From the NCBI RefSeq assembly GCF_002802905.1, contig NZ_PEBK01000001.1, forward strand, positions 62,001 through 126,000: a DNA stretch of 64,000 bases, written 5' to 3'. Position 1 is the first letter of the stretch, and every line of letters begins with the position of its first letter. Below the pieces are notes generated by a model. The model worked only from the letters and a program-made list of their open reading frames with translations. It searched no databases and had not been told where the DNA came from. A program made the position numbers and the translations under genes. This document shows positions 28,015 through 38,589 of this stretch, one piece after another. The DNA is from Bifidobacterium simiarum (GTDB lineage: Bacteria; Actinomycetota; Actinomycetes; Actinomycetales; Bifidobacteriaceae).

Positions 28015-29895
28015 GTGGTTCGCAAACAGTCCGGACCGAAGCCGGACAAGCGATCCGGCAAGGCGGCGGGCAAGGGCAGGAAGGACGGGAAGAGATCCTG
28101 TCCGCCGTCCGGAACCGCCAGCGGCCGTCGCGAGAACTCGCTGCTCAGGTGGCTGGACGCCGTGTCGCTGTCCACCAAGGTGGTGGCGATCATCCTGATC
28201 CTGCTGCTGTGCAGCTACGGCGTGATCGCCTTCGCGGTGCGTCAGCTGGTCGGTGCCTACATCGTGGACAAGACCGACACCCAGCTGCAGCGTCAGGCGA
28301 AGCTGGTGCTCAACAACATCTCCACGCTCCAGCAGTCCGACCACACCGATTCGCTGGGCCTCATCGACTACTACGTGCAGATCCGCGACGACGGCTACCA
28401 CATCCAGTCCACCCCCGTGGTGCCCGTCCTGCCCGACAACGTGGTCTCCACGCCGAGCCTGCCGGCTTCGGGCACGCTCGGCGACGTGAAGATCGGCGAA
28501 CCGTTCACCACCACCGCCAACGTGCAGATCGAAGGCTCCAACGCGAGCCGCAGTTCGGTGAACACGGCGATGGCGCCCTGGCGGGTGATCGCCGTGCCCT
28601 GGACCATGAGCGCGGTGAGGGACTCGGACGGCAACGTGATCTCCGGCCCCAGCCACGGCGTCGCGTTCATCGGCCTGTCTCTGCACGACATGAACGATAC
28701 GCTGCAGATTATCAGCAAATACTTCCTCGTGGTGGCGGCGGCGACCGCGGTGTTCGCCACGATCATGGCCACCATCGCCATCGACCGGACGCTGCTGCCG
28801 CTCAAACGCATCGAGAAGACGGCGGCCAAGATCGCGGCCGGCGACCTCTCCCAGCGTGTGCCCAGCGCACCGGAGAACACCGAGGTGGGATCGCTGTCCG
28901 CATCCCTGAACACCATGCTCTCGCGCATCGAACGCAGCTTCCGCGAGCAGGAGTCCACCACCAACAAGATGAAGCGCTTCGTCTCCGACGCCAGCCATGA
29001 GCTGCGCACGCCGCTGGCCGCCATTCACGGCTACGCGGAACTGTACAAGATGCAGCGCGACTACCCCGGGGCGCTGGAACGGGCCGATCAGGCCATCGAC
29101 CACATCGAGAAGTCCAGCACCCGCATGGCCGCGCTCGTCGAGGACCTGCTGTCGCTGGCCCGCATGGACGAAGGCCGCGGCGTGGACATCAACCAGAAAG
29201 CGCACTTGAGCGAGATCCTCGCCGAATCCTCGGAGGATCTGCACGCCCTCGATCCCGCCCGCACGATCACCTGCGGCGGCGTGTCGATCACCGGCGGGGA
29301 CGCGCCCCTCATGCCGGCCAAGGGCCAGCGGCCCGAACCGGCCGAACCCTCCGGCGTGCGGTTCGTCCCAGGCGGCGTGCCGGACGTCACGATCAAGGGC
29401 GACCCGGCCCGACTGCGGCAGGTCATCACGAACATCGTCGGCAACATCCACCGCTACACGCCGTCCGACTCCCCGGTGGAAATGGGCGTCTCGGTGATCC
29501 GGGCCTCCCTGCCCGGCGTGGATCTGGGCACCATGGCCTCCACCGACGTCTCCCTCGACCACTTCGTGCAGGCCGCGCAGGTCGCCGCCTCCACCGGTTC
29601 CGGCCGTGACTTCGCGGTGGTGCAGGTCATCGATCACGGTCCCGGCATGCCGGCGCAGGCGCGTTCGATGATCTTCGAACGCTTCTACACCGCCGACCCC
29701 TCCCGCGCCCGTCAGAAGGGCGGCACGGGTCTGGGCATGGCCATCGCCCAGTCCGCGGTCAAGGCGCATCACGGCCTCATCTGCGCCGGCGACACGTTCG
29801 GCGGCGGACTGACGTTCACCGTGATCATTCCGGTGGACCACACGCCCGCGCCGACGGCTGCCACGCCCCACGGCGCCCCCTCGACGAAGGCGTAA
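28015..29895 (+). CDS. Membrane sensor histidine kinase
   Basis: 626 aa. A basic cytoplasmic N-terminus (about 45 residues), TM1 (about 55-77) and an extracytoplasmic sensor of about 155 residues precede TM2 (about 233-255) and a HAMP linker. The HisKA motif FVSDASHELRTPLAAIHGYAE carries phospho-accepting His328. The HATPase region shows NIVGNIHRYTP (N box), DHGPGMP (G1), FERFY (F) and GGTGLGMAI (G2). Starts at GTG, four bases after the regulator stop. An insert of about 55 residues rich in Pro/Gly lies between HisKA and the ATPase. Resembles PhoR/MprB-type kinases; the ligand is unknown. Confidence 0.93.
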   Translation: MVRKQSGPKPDKRSGKAAGKGRKDGKRSCPPSGTASGRRENSLLRWLDAVSLSTKVVAIILILLLCSYGVIAFAVRQLVGAYIVDKTDTQLQRQAKLVLNNISTLQQSDHTDSLGLIDYYVQIRDDGYHIQSTPVVPVLPDNVVSTPSLPASGTLGDVKIGEPFTTTANVQIEGSNASRSSVNTAMAPWRVIAVPWTMSAVRDSDGNVISGPSHGVAFIGLSLHDMNDTLQIISKYFLVVAAATAVFATIMATIAIDRTLLPLKRIEKTAAKIAAGDLSQRVPSAPENTEVGSLSASLNTMLSRIERSFREQESTTNKMKRFVSDASHELRTPLAAIHGYAELYKMQRDYPGALERADQAIDHIEKSSTRMAALVEDLLSLARMDEGRGVDINQKAHLSEILAESSEDLHALDPARTITCGGVSITGGDAPLMPAKGQRPEPAEPSGVRFVPGGVPDVTIKGDPARLRQVITNIVGNIHRYTPSDSPVEMGVSVIRASLPGVDLGTMASTDVSLDHFVQAAQVAASTGSGRDFAVVQVIDHGPGMPAQARSMIFERFYTADPSRARQKGGTGLGMAIAQSAVKAHHGLICAGDTFGGGLTFTVIIPVDHTPAPTAATPHGAPSTKA

Positions 29896-29985
29896 GGTAC
29901 AATGGTTGGTTGGCTTTACGGCCATAAGCCCCAGGCCGGTACGTGTAGCGATGTGCGAGTTGATCAGTAGTGAGGTGTGATTGAT

Positions 29986-30372
29986 ATGCCCAGTGGTAAG
30001 GTTCGTTGGTTCGACGCGAAAAAAGGCTATGGTTTCATCACCGCCGACAACGGGCAGGACGTGTTCCTCCCCTCGACCGCACTGCCGCAGGGCACCGCGC
30101 CTCGCAAGGGGACCAAGGTCGAGTTCTCCGTGGTCGACGGGCGCAAGGGCCCGCAGGCCATGGGCGTGACGCTGGTCGGGCCCATGCTCTCGATGGTCAA
30201 GGCCGCCCGACCCAAGCCGGACGACATGGCCGCCATCGTGGAGGACCTGATCAAGCTGCTCGATTCCGCGGGCGGCACGCTGCGCCGCCACCGGTACCCC
30301 TCGAACGCCGACTCCAAGAAGCTCGCCACGCTGCTGCGCGCGGTGGCCGACAACTTCGACGTGCAGGACTGA
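29986..30372 (+). CDS. Cold-shock-domain protein with C-terminal extension
   Basis: 128 aa. An N-terminal cold-shock domain has RNP1 intact (KKGYGFITAD), while RNP2 reads DVFLPSTAL instead of VFVHxS, losing an RNA-stacking His. A C-terminal extension of about 60 residues (DDMAAIVEDLIKLLDSAGGT) is predicted helical. The ATG start (29986) is preferred to a GTG three codons earlier. It precedes the DUF3027 gene by 66 bases on the same strand, an arrangement I associate with actinobacteria. Confidence 0.88.
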   Translation: MPSGKVRWFDAKKGYGFITADNGQDVFLPSTALPQGTAPRKGTKVEFSVVDGRKGPQAMGVTLVGPMLSMVKAARPKPDDMAAIVEDLIKLLDSAGGTLRRHRYPSNADSKKLATLLRAVADNFDVQD

Positions 30373-30438
30373 CGGCTCGACAGCGAAACAAGTCGAAACA
30401 AGCAGCGAAACAAGCGATCAAGCGATAAGGACTGTTCC

Positions 30439-31836
30439 ATGACCTCAACCACTCCGGATCCCCGATCCATCGCCCAGGCCGTGGCCTTCGAGGTGGCGGA
30501 CGAGGCATCCCAGGTCGGCGAATTCCTGGGAGTCACCGAGCTGGAGGACGGCGTCAGCGACTTCCGGTTCGCCGCCAACGTCGTCGGCTACGAAGGCTGG
30601 CAGTGGTCGGTGACCCTGTACCACGACGCCGAGCTGGATACGTGGACGGTGAACGAGTCGTCGCTGATCCCCGGCGAGAACTCCCTGCTGCCGCCCAAGT
30701 GGGTGCCGTGGAAGGATCGTCTGGAACCGAGCGATCTGGCCGTCACCGACGCCATCGGCACCGAAAAGGACGATGAGCGTCTGGAGGACGGATTCCGCCC
30801 GACCGGGCCGGTGAATCCGGAGAGGACCGAGGGATCCGAGGATGCGAAGGCCGGTGCGGCGGCTGGCAAGGCCGAAGCTGGAGAGACCGCGGAAGGTGCC
30901 TCAGACGGTGAGGCGGAGACTTCCGCTGATTCGGCAACGTCTGCTGATTCGGCAACGTCCGGCGAATCCGCGGATGATCAGGCCGCGGATGGCCAGACCG
31001 CGGACGATACCGAGATCTCTCCGGAGGAGCAGATCCGCCGCGACGAGGCCGAGGAGACGATGGAGATCGTCCACGAGTACGAGCTGTCCCGCCGTCGCGT
31101 GCTCACCCCGCTCGGCCGCGCGCAGGCGGCCCAGCGCTGGTACGCGGGCCCCCACGGGCCGAAGTCCCTGTCCACCAAGACCGCGGACGGTCTGGCCTGC
31201 GAGAACTGCGGATTCTTCGTGCCGCTGAAGGGCGAACTCAACCTGCTCTTCGGCGTGTGCGCCAACAAGTGGAGCCCCGACGACGGCCGCGTGGTCTCGC
31301 GAGACCACGGCTGCGGCCAGCATTCCGAAATGGCCCCGCCCGAGCCGAGCCGCCTGTGGGTGCAGTCGAAGCCGGCGTTCGACGACCTGCACATCGACAT
31401 CGTGGCGCAGGCTCCGCGCGAGGAGCGCGGACAGATCGAGGCCCTCGAATCGGCCGACGACGACGCCGATGAGGCCACCGAGGAGGACATCGACCGCAAC
31501 ACCGTGGTCGACGACGAACTCGATGCGGAATCGGCCGACGCCGAGGAGACGAAGGACGAGCCGACGATCGAGAACACCGTCGACCTGACCGCCGTGGAGG
31601 AGCCGACCGAGTCGGACGACGCGGACGATGACGACGATACCGATTCGGATCATGCGGATTCGACCGATACGGATACGGACGACGCCGAGTCTGCCGAGTC
31701 TGAGGAGGATTCGGACAGCGCCGATGCAGTCGACGATGAGGACGATGAGTCGGACGGTACCGATTCGGCCGACAACGAGTCGGACGACAGCGACGAGTCG
31801 GCGTCCGAGGACACTCCGGCTGAGCCGACTGAGTAA
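30439..31836 (+). CDS. DUF3027 protein with acidic tail
   Basis: 465 aa. The N-terminal half holds a conserved WSVTLYHDAELDTWTVNE region and LPPKWVPWKDRL. After an Ala/Glu/Thr-rich linker comes a Cys-rich segment (CENCGFF, later GVCANKW, then DHGCGQHSE) that could bind zinc. The last about 110 residues are almost entirely Asp, Glu and Ser. DUF3027 is an actinobacterial family of unknown function. The acidic repeat region may vary between strains. ATG follows GATAAGGACTGTTCC. Confidence 0.85.
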   Translation: MTSTTPDPRSIAQAVAFEVADEASQVGEFLGVTELEDGVSDFRFAANVVGYEGWQWSVTLYHDAELDTWTVNESSLIPGENSLLPPKWVPWKDRLEPSDLAVTDAIGTEKDDERLEDGFRPTGPVNPERTEGSEDAKAGAAAGKAEAGETAEGASDGEAETSADSATSADSATSGESADDQAADGQTADDTEISPEEQIRRDEAEETMEIVHEYELSRRRVLTPLGRAQAAQRWYAGPHGPKSLSTKTADGLACENCGFFVPLKGELNLLFGVCANKWSPDDGRVVSRDHGCGQHSEMAPPEPSRLWVQSKPAFDDLHIDIVAQAPREERGQIEALESADDDADEATEEDIDRNTVVDDELDAESADAEETKDEPTIENTVDLTAVEEPTESDDADDDDDTDSDHADSTDTDTDDAESAESEEDSDSADAVDDEDDESDGTDSADNESDDSDESASEDTPAEPTE

Positions 31837-31845
31837 AGAATTCTC

Positions 31846-32060
31846 TGACCCTCATCAGTCAGCCTACGGCTGCCAGCTTCCCCCAAAGGGGGAAGCCTGA
31901 AGGAACCTGCCTTCCCCTTAGGCTGAGCCCGTTACGCGGACGCGGAGGCGTTCGCAGGGCTCAGGCGAGCCGACAGGCGAGCTTGTGACGCGGTTCATTT
32001 CTGCCTTCCCCTCGAGGGGAAGGTGGCCGGCAAAGCCTGTCGGATGAGGTGACAAGCGCA
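31846..32060. repeat. REP-like palindromes between DUF3027 and usp
   Basis: Contains GCTTCCCCCAAAGGGGGAAGC (31876-31896) preceded by CTCATCAGTCAGCCTACGGC, a half-site at about 31911, and CCTTCCCCTCGAGGGGAAGG (32004-32023) followed by GGTGGCCGG...CGGATGAGGTGACAAG. Same family as at 5339-5905. The two genes converge here, so these hairpins may also end transcription. Nothing coding seen. Confidence 0.75.
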
Positions 32061-32104
32061 TCCACTCGCCTGTCACTCCATCCGCTCACCTGTCGTTCAG
32101 CATC

Positions 32105-33103
32105 TCAGTGCACCACGGTGACCGTGCATTCGGCGCCGTCCACGACCTGCCGGGACACCGATCCGAGGAAATGCGCGTCGAATCCGGAGAGCCCGCGAGA
32201 TCCGATGATGACCCGGTTGGCGTACCGGGAGGCACTGATCATGCCCTTGCCGGCGGGGATATGGAAGGCATGGGCCTGCACGTCAAGACCGGCGGGGATA
32301 TCCGCCGCGGCCACCGCGTCGCGGACCACCTGCTCGGCGTGGGCCTGTCCCTCCTTGACCGACGGCACCGTGGTCTCGTAGCCGGGCAGCTGACCGAGAT
32401 CCTTCATCTGCCAGCAGAACAGCACCTGCAGCGGTCGGTCGTTCGTCACGGCCGCGCCAATCGCGAAGTCCAACGCGCGGCGGGAGCCCTTCGATCCGTC
32501 GATACCCACCACCACGGGAAGTCGGTGTTCGTCGTCGGGGGTGCTGACGGTCGTGGCCGCCGGGTCGGGGGAGTCGGGGTTCAGTGCCGCGGCGATGTCG
32601 CTTTCCACGCTCGCCGTGGCGGGATCGTTGCCGGGGCGTACCACCGTCACCGGAACCTTGGCCTCCTCGGCCAGCGAGGACGACACCGATCCGAGCAGCC
32701 AGCGCGCCACCCTGCCGAGCGAACGCCTGCCCACTACGATCTGCTGGGCACTGTCGCTCATCCGCAGCAACGCGGTCGATCCGGACGCCTTCACCGACGT
32801 GAGCTTGAGATTCGCCGGGTCGAAGTCAACCCCTTCCGAGGCCTGCTCCACCCATTCGCGCAGCGACCGGGAGATGTCGCCTCGCATCCGGGTCCACGCC
32901 TCCTCGCTGCTCGGCTCGTCGCCCATGTCCCACGAATGCGTCCATGCGAACACCACATTGACCTTCTGGCCGCTCCGCCCGGCCTCGGCCAGCGCCCACT
33001 TGAGCGCGGCGAAGGATTCGTCCGAGCCGTCCACGCCGACGACGATGTCACCCGGATAGGTGCCGGCGCCATTGCCCGCAACATGTTCCGTAGATTCAGT
33101 CAT
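32105..33103 (-). CDS. Universal stress protein, tandem UspA domains
   Basis: 332 aa with two UspA folds (about 15-155 and 185-332). Both carry the ATP-binding pattern G-x2-G-x9-GS: GRRSLGRVARWLLGSVSS in the first and GSRGLSGFDAHFLGSVSR in the second, each followed by a VTVV strand. ATP-binding Usps are associated with starvation and stress survival. ATG follows CAGGAGGTCATC. Transcribed divergently from clpC. Confidence 0.92.
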   Translation of the reverse strand: MTESTEHVAGNGAGTYPGDIVVGVDGSDESFAALKWALAEAGRSGQKVNVVFAWTHSWDMGDEPSSEEAWTRMRGDISRSLREWVEQASEGVDFDPANLKLTSVKASGSTALLRMSDSAQQIVVGRRSLGRVARWLLGSVSSSLAEEAKVPVTVVRPGNDPATASVESDIAAALNPDSPDPAATTVSTPDDEHRLPVVVGIDGSKGSRRALDFAIGAAVTNDRPLQVLFCWQMKDLGQLPGYETTVPSVKEGQAHAEQVVRDAVAAADIPAGLDVQAHAFHIPAGKGMISASRYANRVIIGSRGLSGFDAHFLGSVSRQVVDGAECTVTVVH

Positions 33104-33311
33104 GATGACCTCCTGACCAAAGTCCCTTGCAGTTGCCTCCCAGCATAGTCGACGGTGCCGGTCCGGCCGTGGAGGACATCGCGGAAACCGGCGCGAAGGC
33201 CGGGGTTGAGGCGACTGTGGTTAAGTTCACAGCGCAATATGCGGGCGGCGGGGAATGTTCGTCACCGCGGATCGGTAGAGTAATACAGAGTTTTATTAGG
33301 GAGGACAAAGC

Positions 33312-35909
<2,598 letters not shown>

Positions 35910-35983
35910 TCCGGAGTGATCCGAAGATATCGCCGGTACCGGTAAGGCATCACGACATCGGCAGGCATGACGAACGCCGATAC

Positions 35984-36036
35984 ATATGAGTGAAGGGTGG
36001 TGTTCCCGATAGGGGAGCACCACCCTTCACTCATAT
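35984..36036. terminator. Bidirectional terminator between clpC and GH3
   Basis: Perfect 19-bp arms (ATATGAGTGAAGGGTGGTG and its complement) around a 15-base loop that can itself pair TTCCC/GGGGA. It lies between the convergent clpC and GH3 genes. Confidence 0.85.
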
Positions 36037-36083
36037 TCGTGCCATATGCGAAACGATCTGTTCGGTCTGCCGACGACCTGTGA

Positions 36084-38507
36084 TCAATCCACCCGCGATC
36101 CGGCGTAGAAGCCTCGGGTCCGTCCGCCGATGATCGCATCGCCGTGGATGTCGAAGCTGCCGGTGAGTTCCGGACTCTGCGACGATCCTCCCACCATCAC
36201 GTCGATCGCACCGTGCTCGATCTTCCATTGCCGGTCGACGGTGAGGAAGGCCAGCTGACTGGTCTTCAGTTCGAACGTGACCTTGCGGCGCTCTCCGGCG
36301 GCGATGGGCAGACGGCGGAAGCCGGCCAGCTCCATCACCGGCCGTGTCATGCTGGCGTACCGATCGCGCACATAGAGCTGCACGACCTCCTCGCCGTCGC
36401 GGTCGGAGACGTTCGCCACCGTGACCGAGATCGTCACGACGTCCCCGGCCCGCACGTCGGTGTTGTTGTCGATGGTCAGGTCCTCATAGGCGAACGTCGA
36501 ATATGACAGACCGTGGCCGAAGGCGTATCGCGGCGTATGCGGGGAGTCCACGTATTCGGGGAATCCGACGCTGTCGCCCTGATGCCAGGCGGATCCGTTC
36601 GGATGGTTGTAGTACAGCGGGATCTGCCCGGCGGTGTACGGTACGGTGACCGGCAGACGACCGGCCGGATTGTAGTCGCCCGTCAGCGTGCGTGCGATGG
36701 CCTCGAATCCGGATTCGGCGGGGTTCCAGGCCTCGAGGATCGCGTTGGCATGTCGGTCGGCCGCGTCGCTGGAGATCGCACGGCCATTCATGTGCACCAG
36801 TACCATGGGCTTGCCGGTTTCGCCGAGCAGTTCGATGAACCGTTCCTGTGCGGGGGAGAGGTTGATGTTCGTGGCGTCCACGCCCTCGCCCATCGACGCG
36901 ATCGACGAGGTGGCGTGCTTGCCGCCGACCGTGGCGATGACCAGATCGGCCTGCGCGGCCACCCGCAGTGCCTCATCGAATCCGGATTCGTCGGTGCCGG
37001 AATGATCGTAGCCGTGCGCGGTGATGACGGTGACGCCGGGCAGCAGATGGCGCAGTTCGTCCGCGAGCGTGGTGGCCTTCGGCTGCAGCCGGTGCAGGAT
37101 CGCGTCGAACTGGGCGCCCTCCGGCCTCTGGATCGGGGTTCCGGGAAGGGTATCGAACGTGCCGGCACCGGAATCGTCGGCGGTGGTGATGCCGGCCATG
37201 GAGGTCATGGCTGCCAGAGCGCCTTCGGCCATCGACAGATGCGTGTATCCGCCGAACAGATACCGCGCGTTTTCGGCATGGGGGCCGATGACGGCGATCG
37301 TGCGCGTTTCGGAGGCGATGGGCAGCGTACCGTCGTTCTTCAGCAGGGTCATCGACTCCAGTGCAGCCCGCAGTGTGACGTCGGCGTCGTCGTCATGGAA
37401 GAACTCGCGCAGCAGCTCCTCGCCCTGCAGGGCGAAGGGGTGCTCGAACAGGCCCATGCGGAACTTGGCCTCCAGCACGCGATGCACCGCGCGGTCGAGT
37501 ATGGCGATATCCGCCTTGCCGCTACGGAACCATTCGGCCAGTTCGTCGTTGAACGCGGAGCGGATGTGCAGCTCCTGGTCCATGCCTGCCTCCATGGCCC
37601 GCAGTCCGGCCTCGGCCAGACTTTCCGTGACCTTCTGCACCGTGTGGATGTTGGTGATCGCGCCGTAGTCGGAGACGACGAGACCATCGAATCCCATTTC
37701 GTTGCGCAACAGGTCGGTCAGCAGTCGCTTGGATCCCGACGCGGGTTCGTTGCGGATCGAGGCGTAGCAGGGCATGATGCCACGCAGATGCGCCTCGCTG
37801 ATGGCCGCCTGGAACGGCTTGGCGTACTGTTCGCGCAGTTCGAGGTCGCTCAGCTCCACGTTCGCGCCGTGGATGCCGCCGAGCGCCGCATGGAAGCCCG
37901 TGAAGTGCTTGGCCACGGCCTCCGTGGTCAGACCGTCCGGGCGGCTGGACTGCACGCCGTCGGTGAACGCCGATCCCATCGCCGCCGTCAGAGTGGGGTC
38001 CTCGCCGTAGGTTTCGCCCTGACGACCCATGCGCGAGTCGCGGGAGATGTCCAGCACGGGGGCGAAGGTCTGGCTGATGCCGATGGCCCGCTCCTGCCGG
38101 CCGACGGCGGAGGCGATGCGGCGCTCGAGCTGCGGATCCCACGAGGCGCCACGGGCGATGCCGGACGGGAAGCTGGTCGCTCCGGGCGCGTAGGCGCCGC
38201 ACAGGCCCTCCATGTGGAAGATGGCCGGGATGCGATGGGGACTGAGCTCCATGAACCGCTGCTGGATGGCCCGCTGCATGGTCGTCACCTGATCCAGCGT
38301 CTTCAGGTCGCGCATGGCCAGACAGCTGATCTGGCCGGTCCCGTATGCGTAGTCGGTGTCGGTCCTCGGCAGGTCGGCCGGGTCCATGGTGAAGTCCGGG
38401 ACGAAGTAGCAGCTGACCTGGGCCATCTTCTCCTCGAGGCTCAGGCGGGCGAGCAGAGCGTCGGCACGCCGGCTCGGGGACAGTTCGGGATTGAGATAGT
38501 CGTTCAT
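36084..38507 (-). CDS. Glycoside hydrolase family 3 (beta-glycosidase)
   Basis: 807 aa, cytoplasmic (no signal peptide). The N-terminal TIM-barrel domain has HMEGLCGAYAPGATSFP, AKHFTGF and the nucleophile Asp280 in FDGLVVSDYGA. An alpha/beta sandwich with GKHATSSIASMGEGVD follows, and a fibronectin-III-like end (VTVANVSDRDGEEVVQLYV). Likely a beta-glucosidase or beta-xylosidase acting on glycosides after rhamnose removal. It follows the GH78 gene by 82 bases on the same strand, under the LacI-controlled promoter at 40995-41047. Start preceded by AAGGAACCATC. Confidence 0.9.
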   Translation of the reverse strand: MNDYLNPELSPSRRADALLARLSLEEKMAQVSCYFVPDFTMDPADLPRTDTDYAYGTGQISCLAMRDLKTLDQVTTMQRAIQQRFMELSPHRIPAIFHMEGLCGAYAPGATSFPSGIARGASWDPQLERRIASAVGRQERAIGISQTFAPVLDISRDSRMGRQGETYGEDPTLTAAMGSAFTDGVQSSRPDGLTTEAVAKHFTGFHAALGGIHGANVELSDLELREQYAKPFQAAISEAHLRGIMPCYASIRNEPASGSKRLLTDLLRNEMGFDGLVVSDYGAITNIHTVQKVTESLAEAGLRAMEAGMDQELHIRSAFNDELAEWFRSGKADIAILDRAVHRVLEAKFRMGLFEHPFALQGEELLREFFHDDDADVTLRAALESMTLLKNDGTLPIASETRTIAVIGPHAENARYLFGGYTHLSMAEGALAAMTSMAGITTADDSGAGTFDTLPGTPIQRPEGAQFDAILHRLQPKATTLADELRHLLPGVTVITAHGYDHSGTDESGFDEALRVAAQADLVIATVGGKHATSSIASMGEGVDATNINLSPAQERFIELLGETGKPMVLVHMNGRAISSDAADRHANAILEAWNPAESGFEAIARTLTGDYNPAGRLPVTVPYTAGQIPLYYNHPNGSAWHQGDSVGFPEYVDSPHTPRYAFGHGLSYSTFAYEDLTIDNNTDVRAGDVVTISVTVANVSDRDGEEVVQLYVRDRYASMTRPVMELAGFRRLPIAAGERRKVTFELKTSQLAFLTVDRQWKIEHGAIDVMVGGSSQSPELTGSFDIHGDAIIGGRTRGFYAGSRVD

Positions 38508-38589
38508 GATGGTTCCTTGGGATTGGTGGAGTTATTGGATTCCGGGTTGAGGGGTTGCCCGGGTTGATGTCGTTGGATTGCCCGGCCGC

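Noticed and set aside
33220-33311. ClgR or HspR operator before clpC
   Set aside because: A GTTCGTCACCGCG stretch is only loosely similar to a ClgR box and no HAIR-type repeat is seen.
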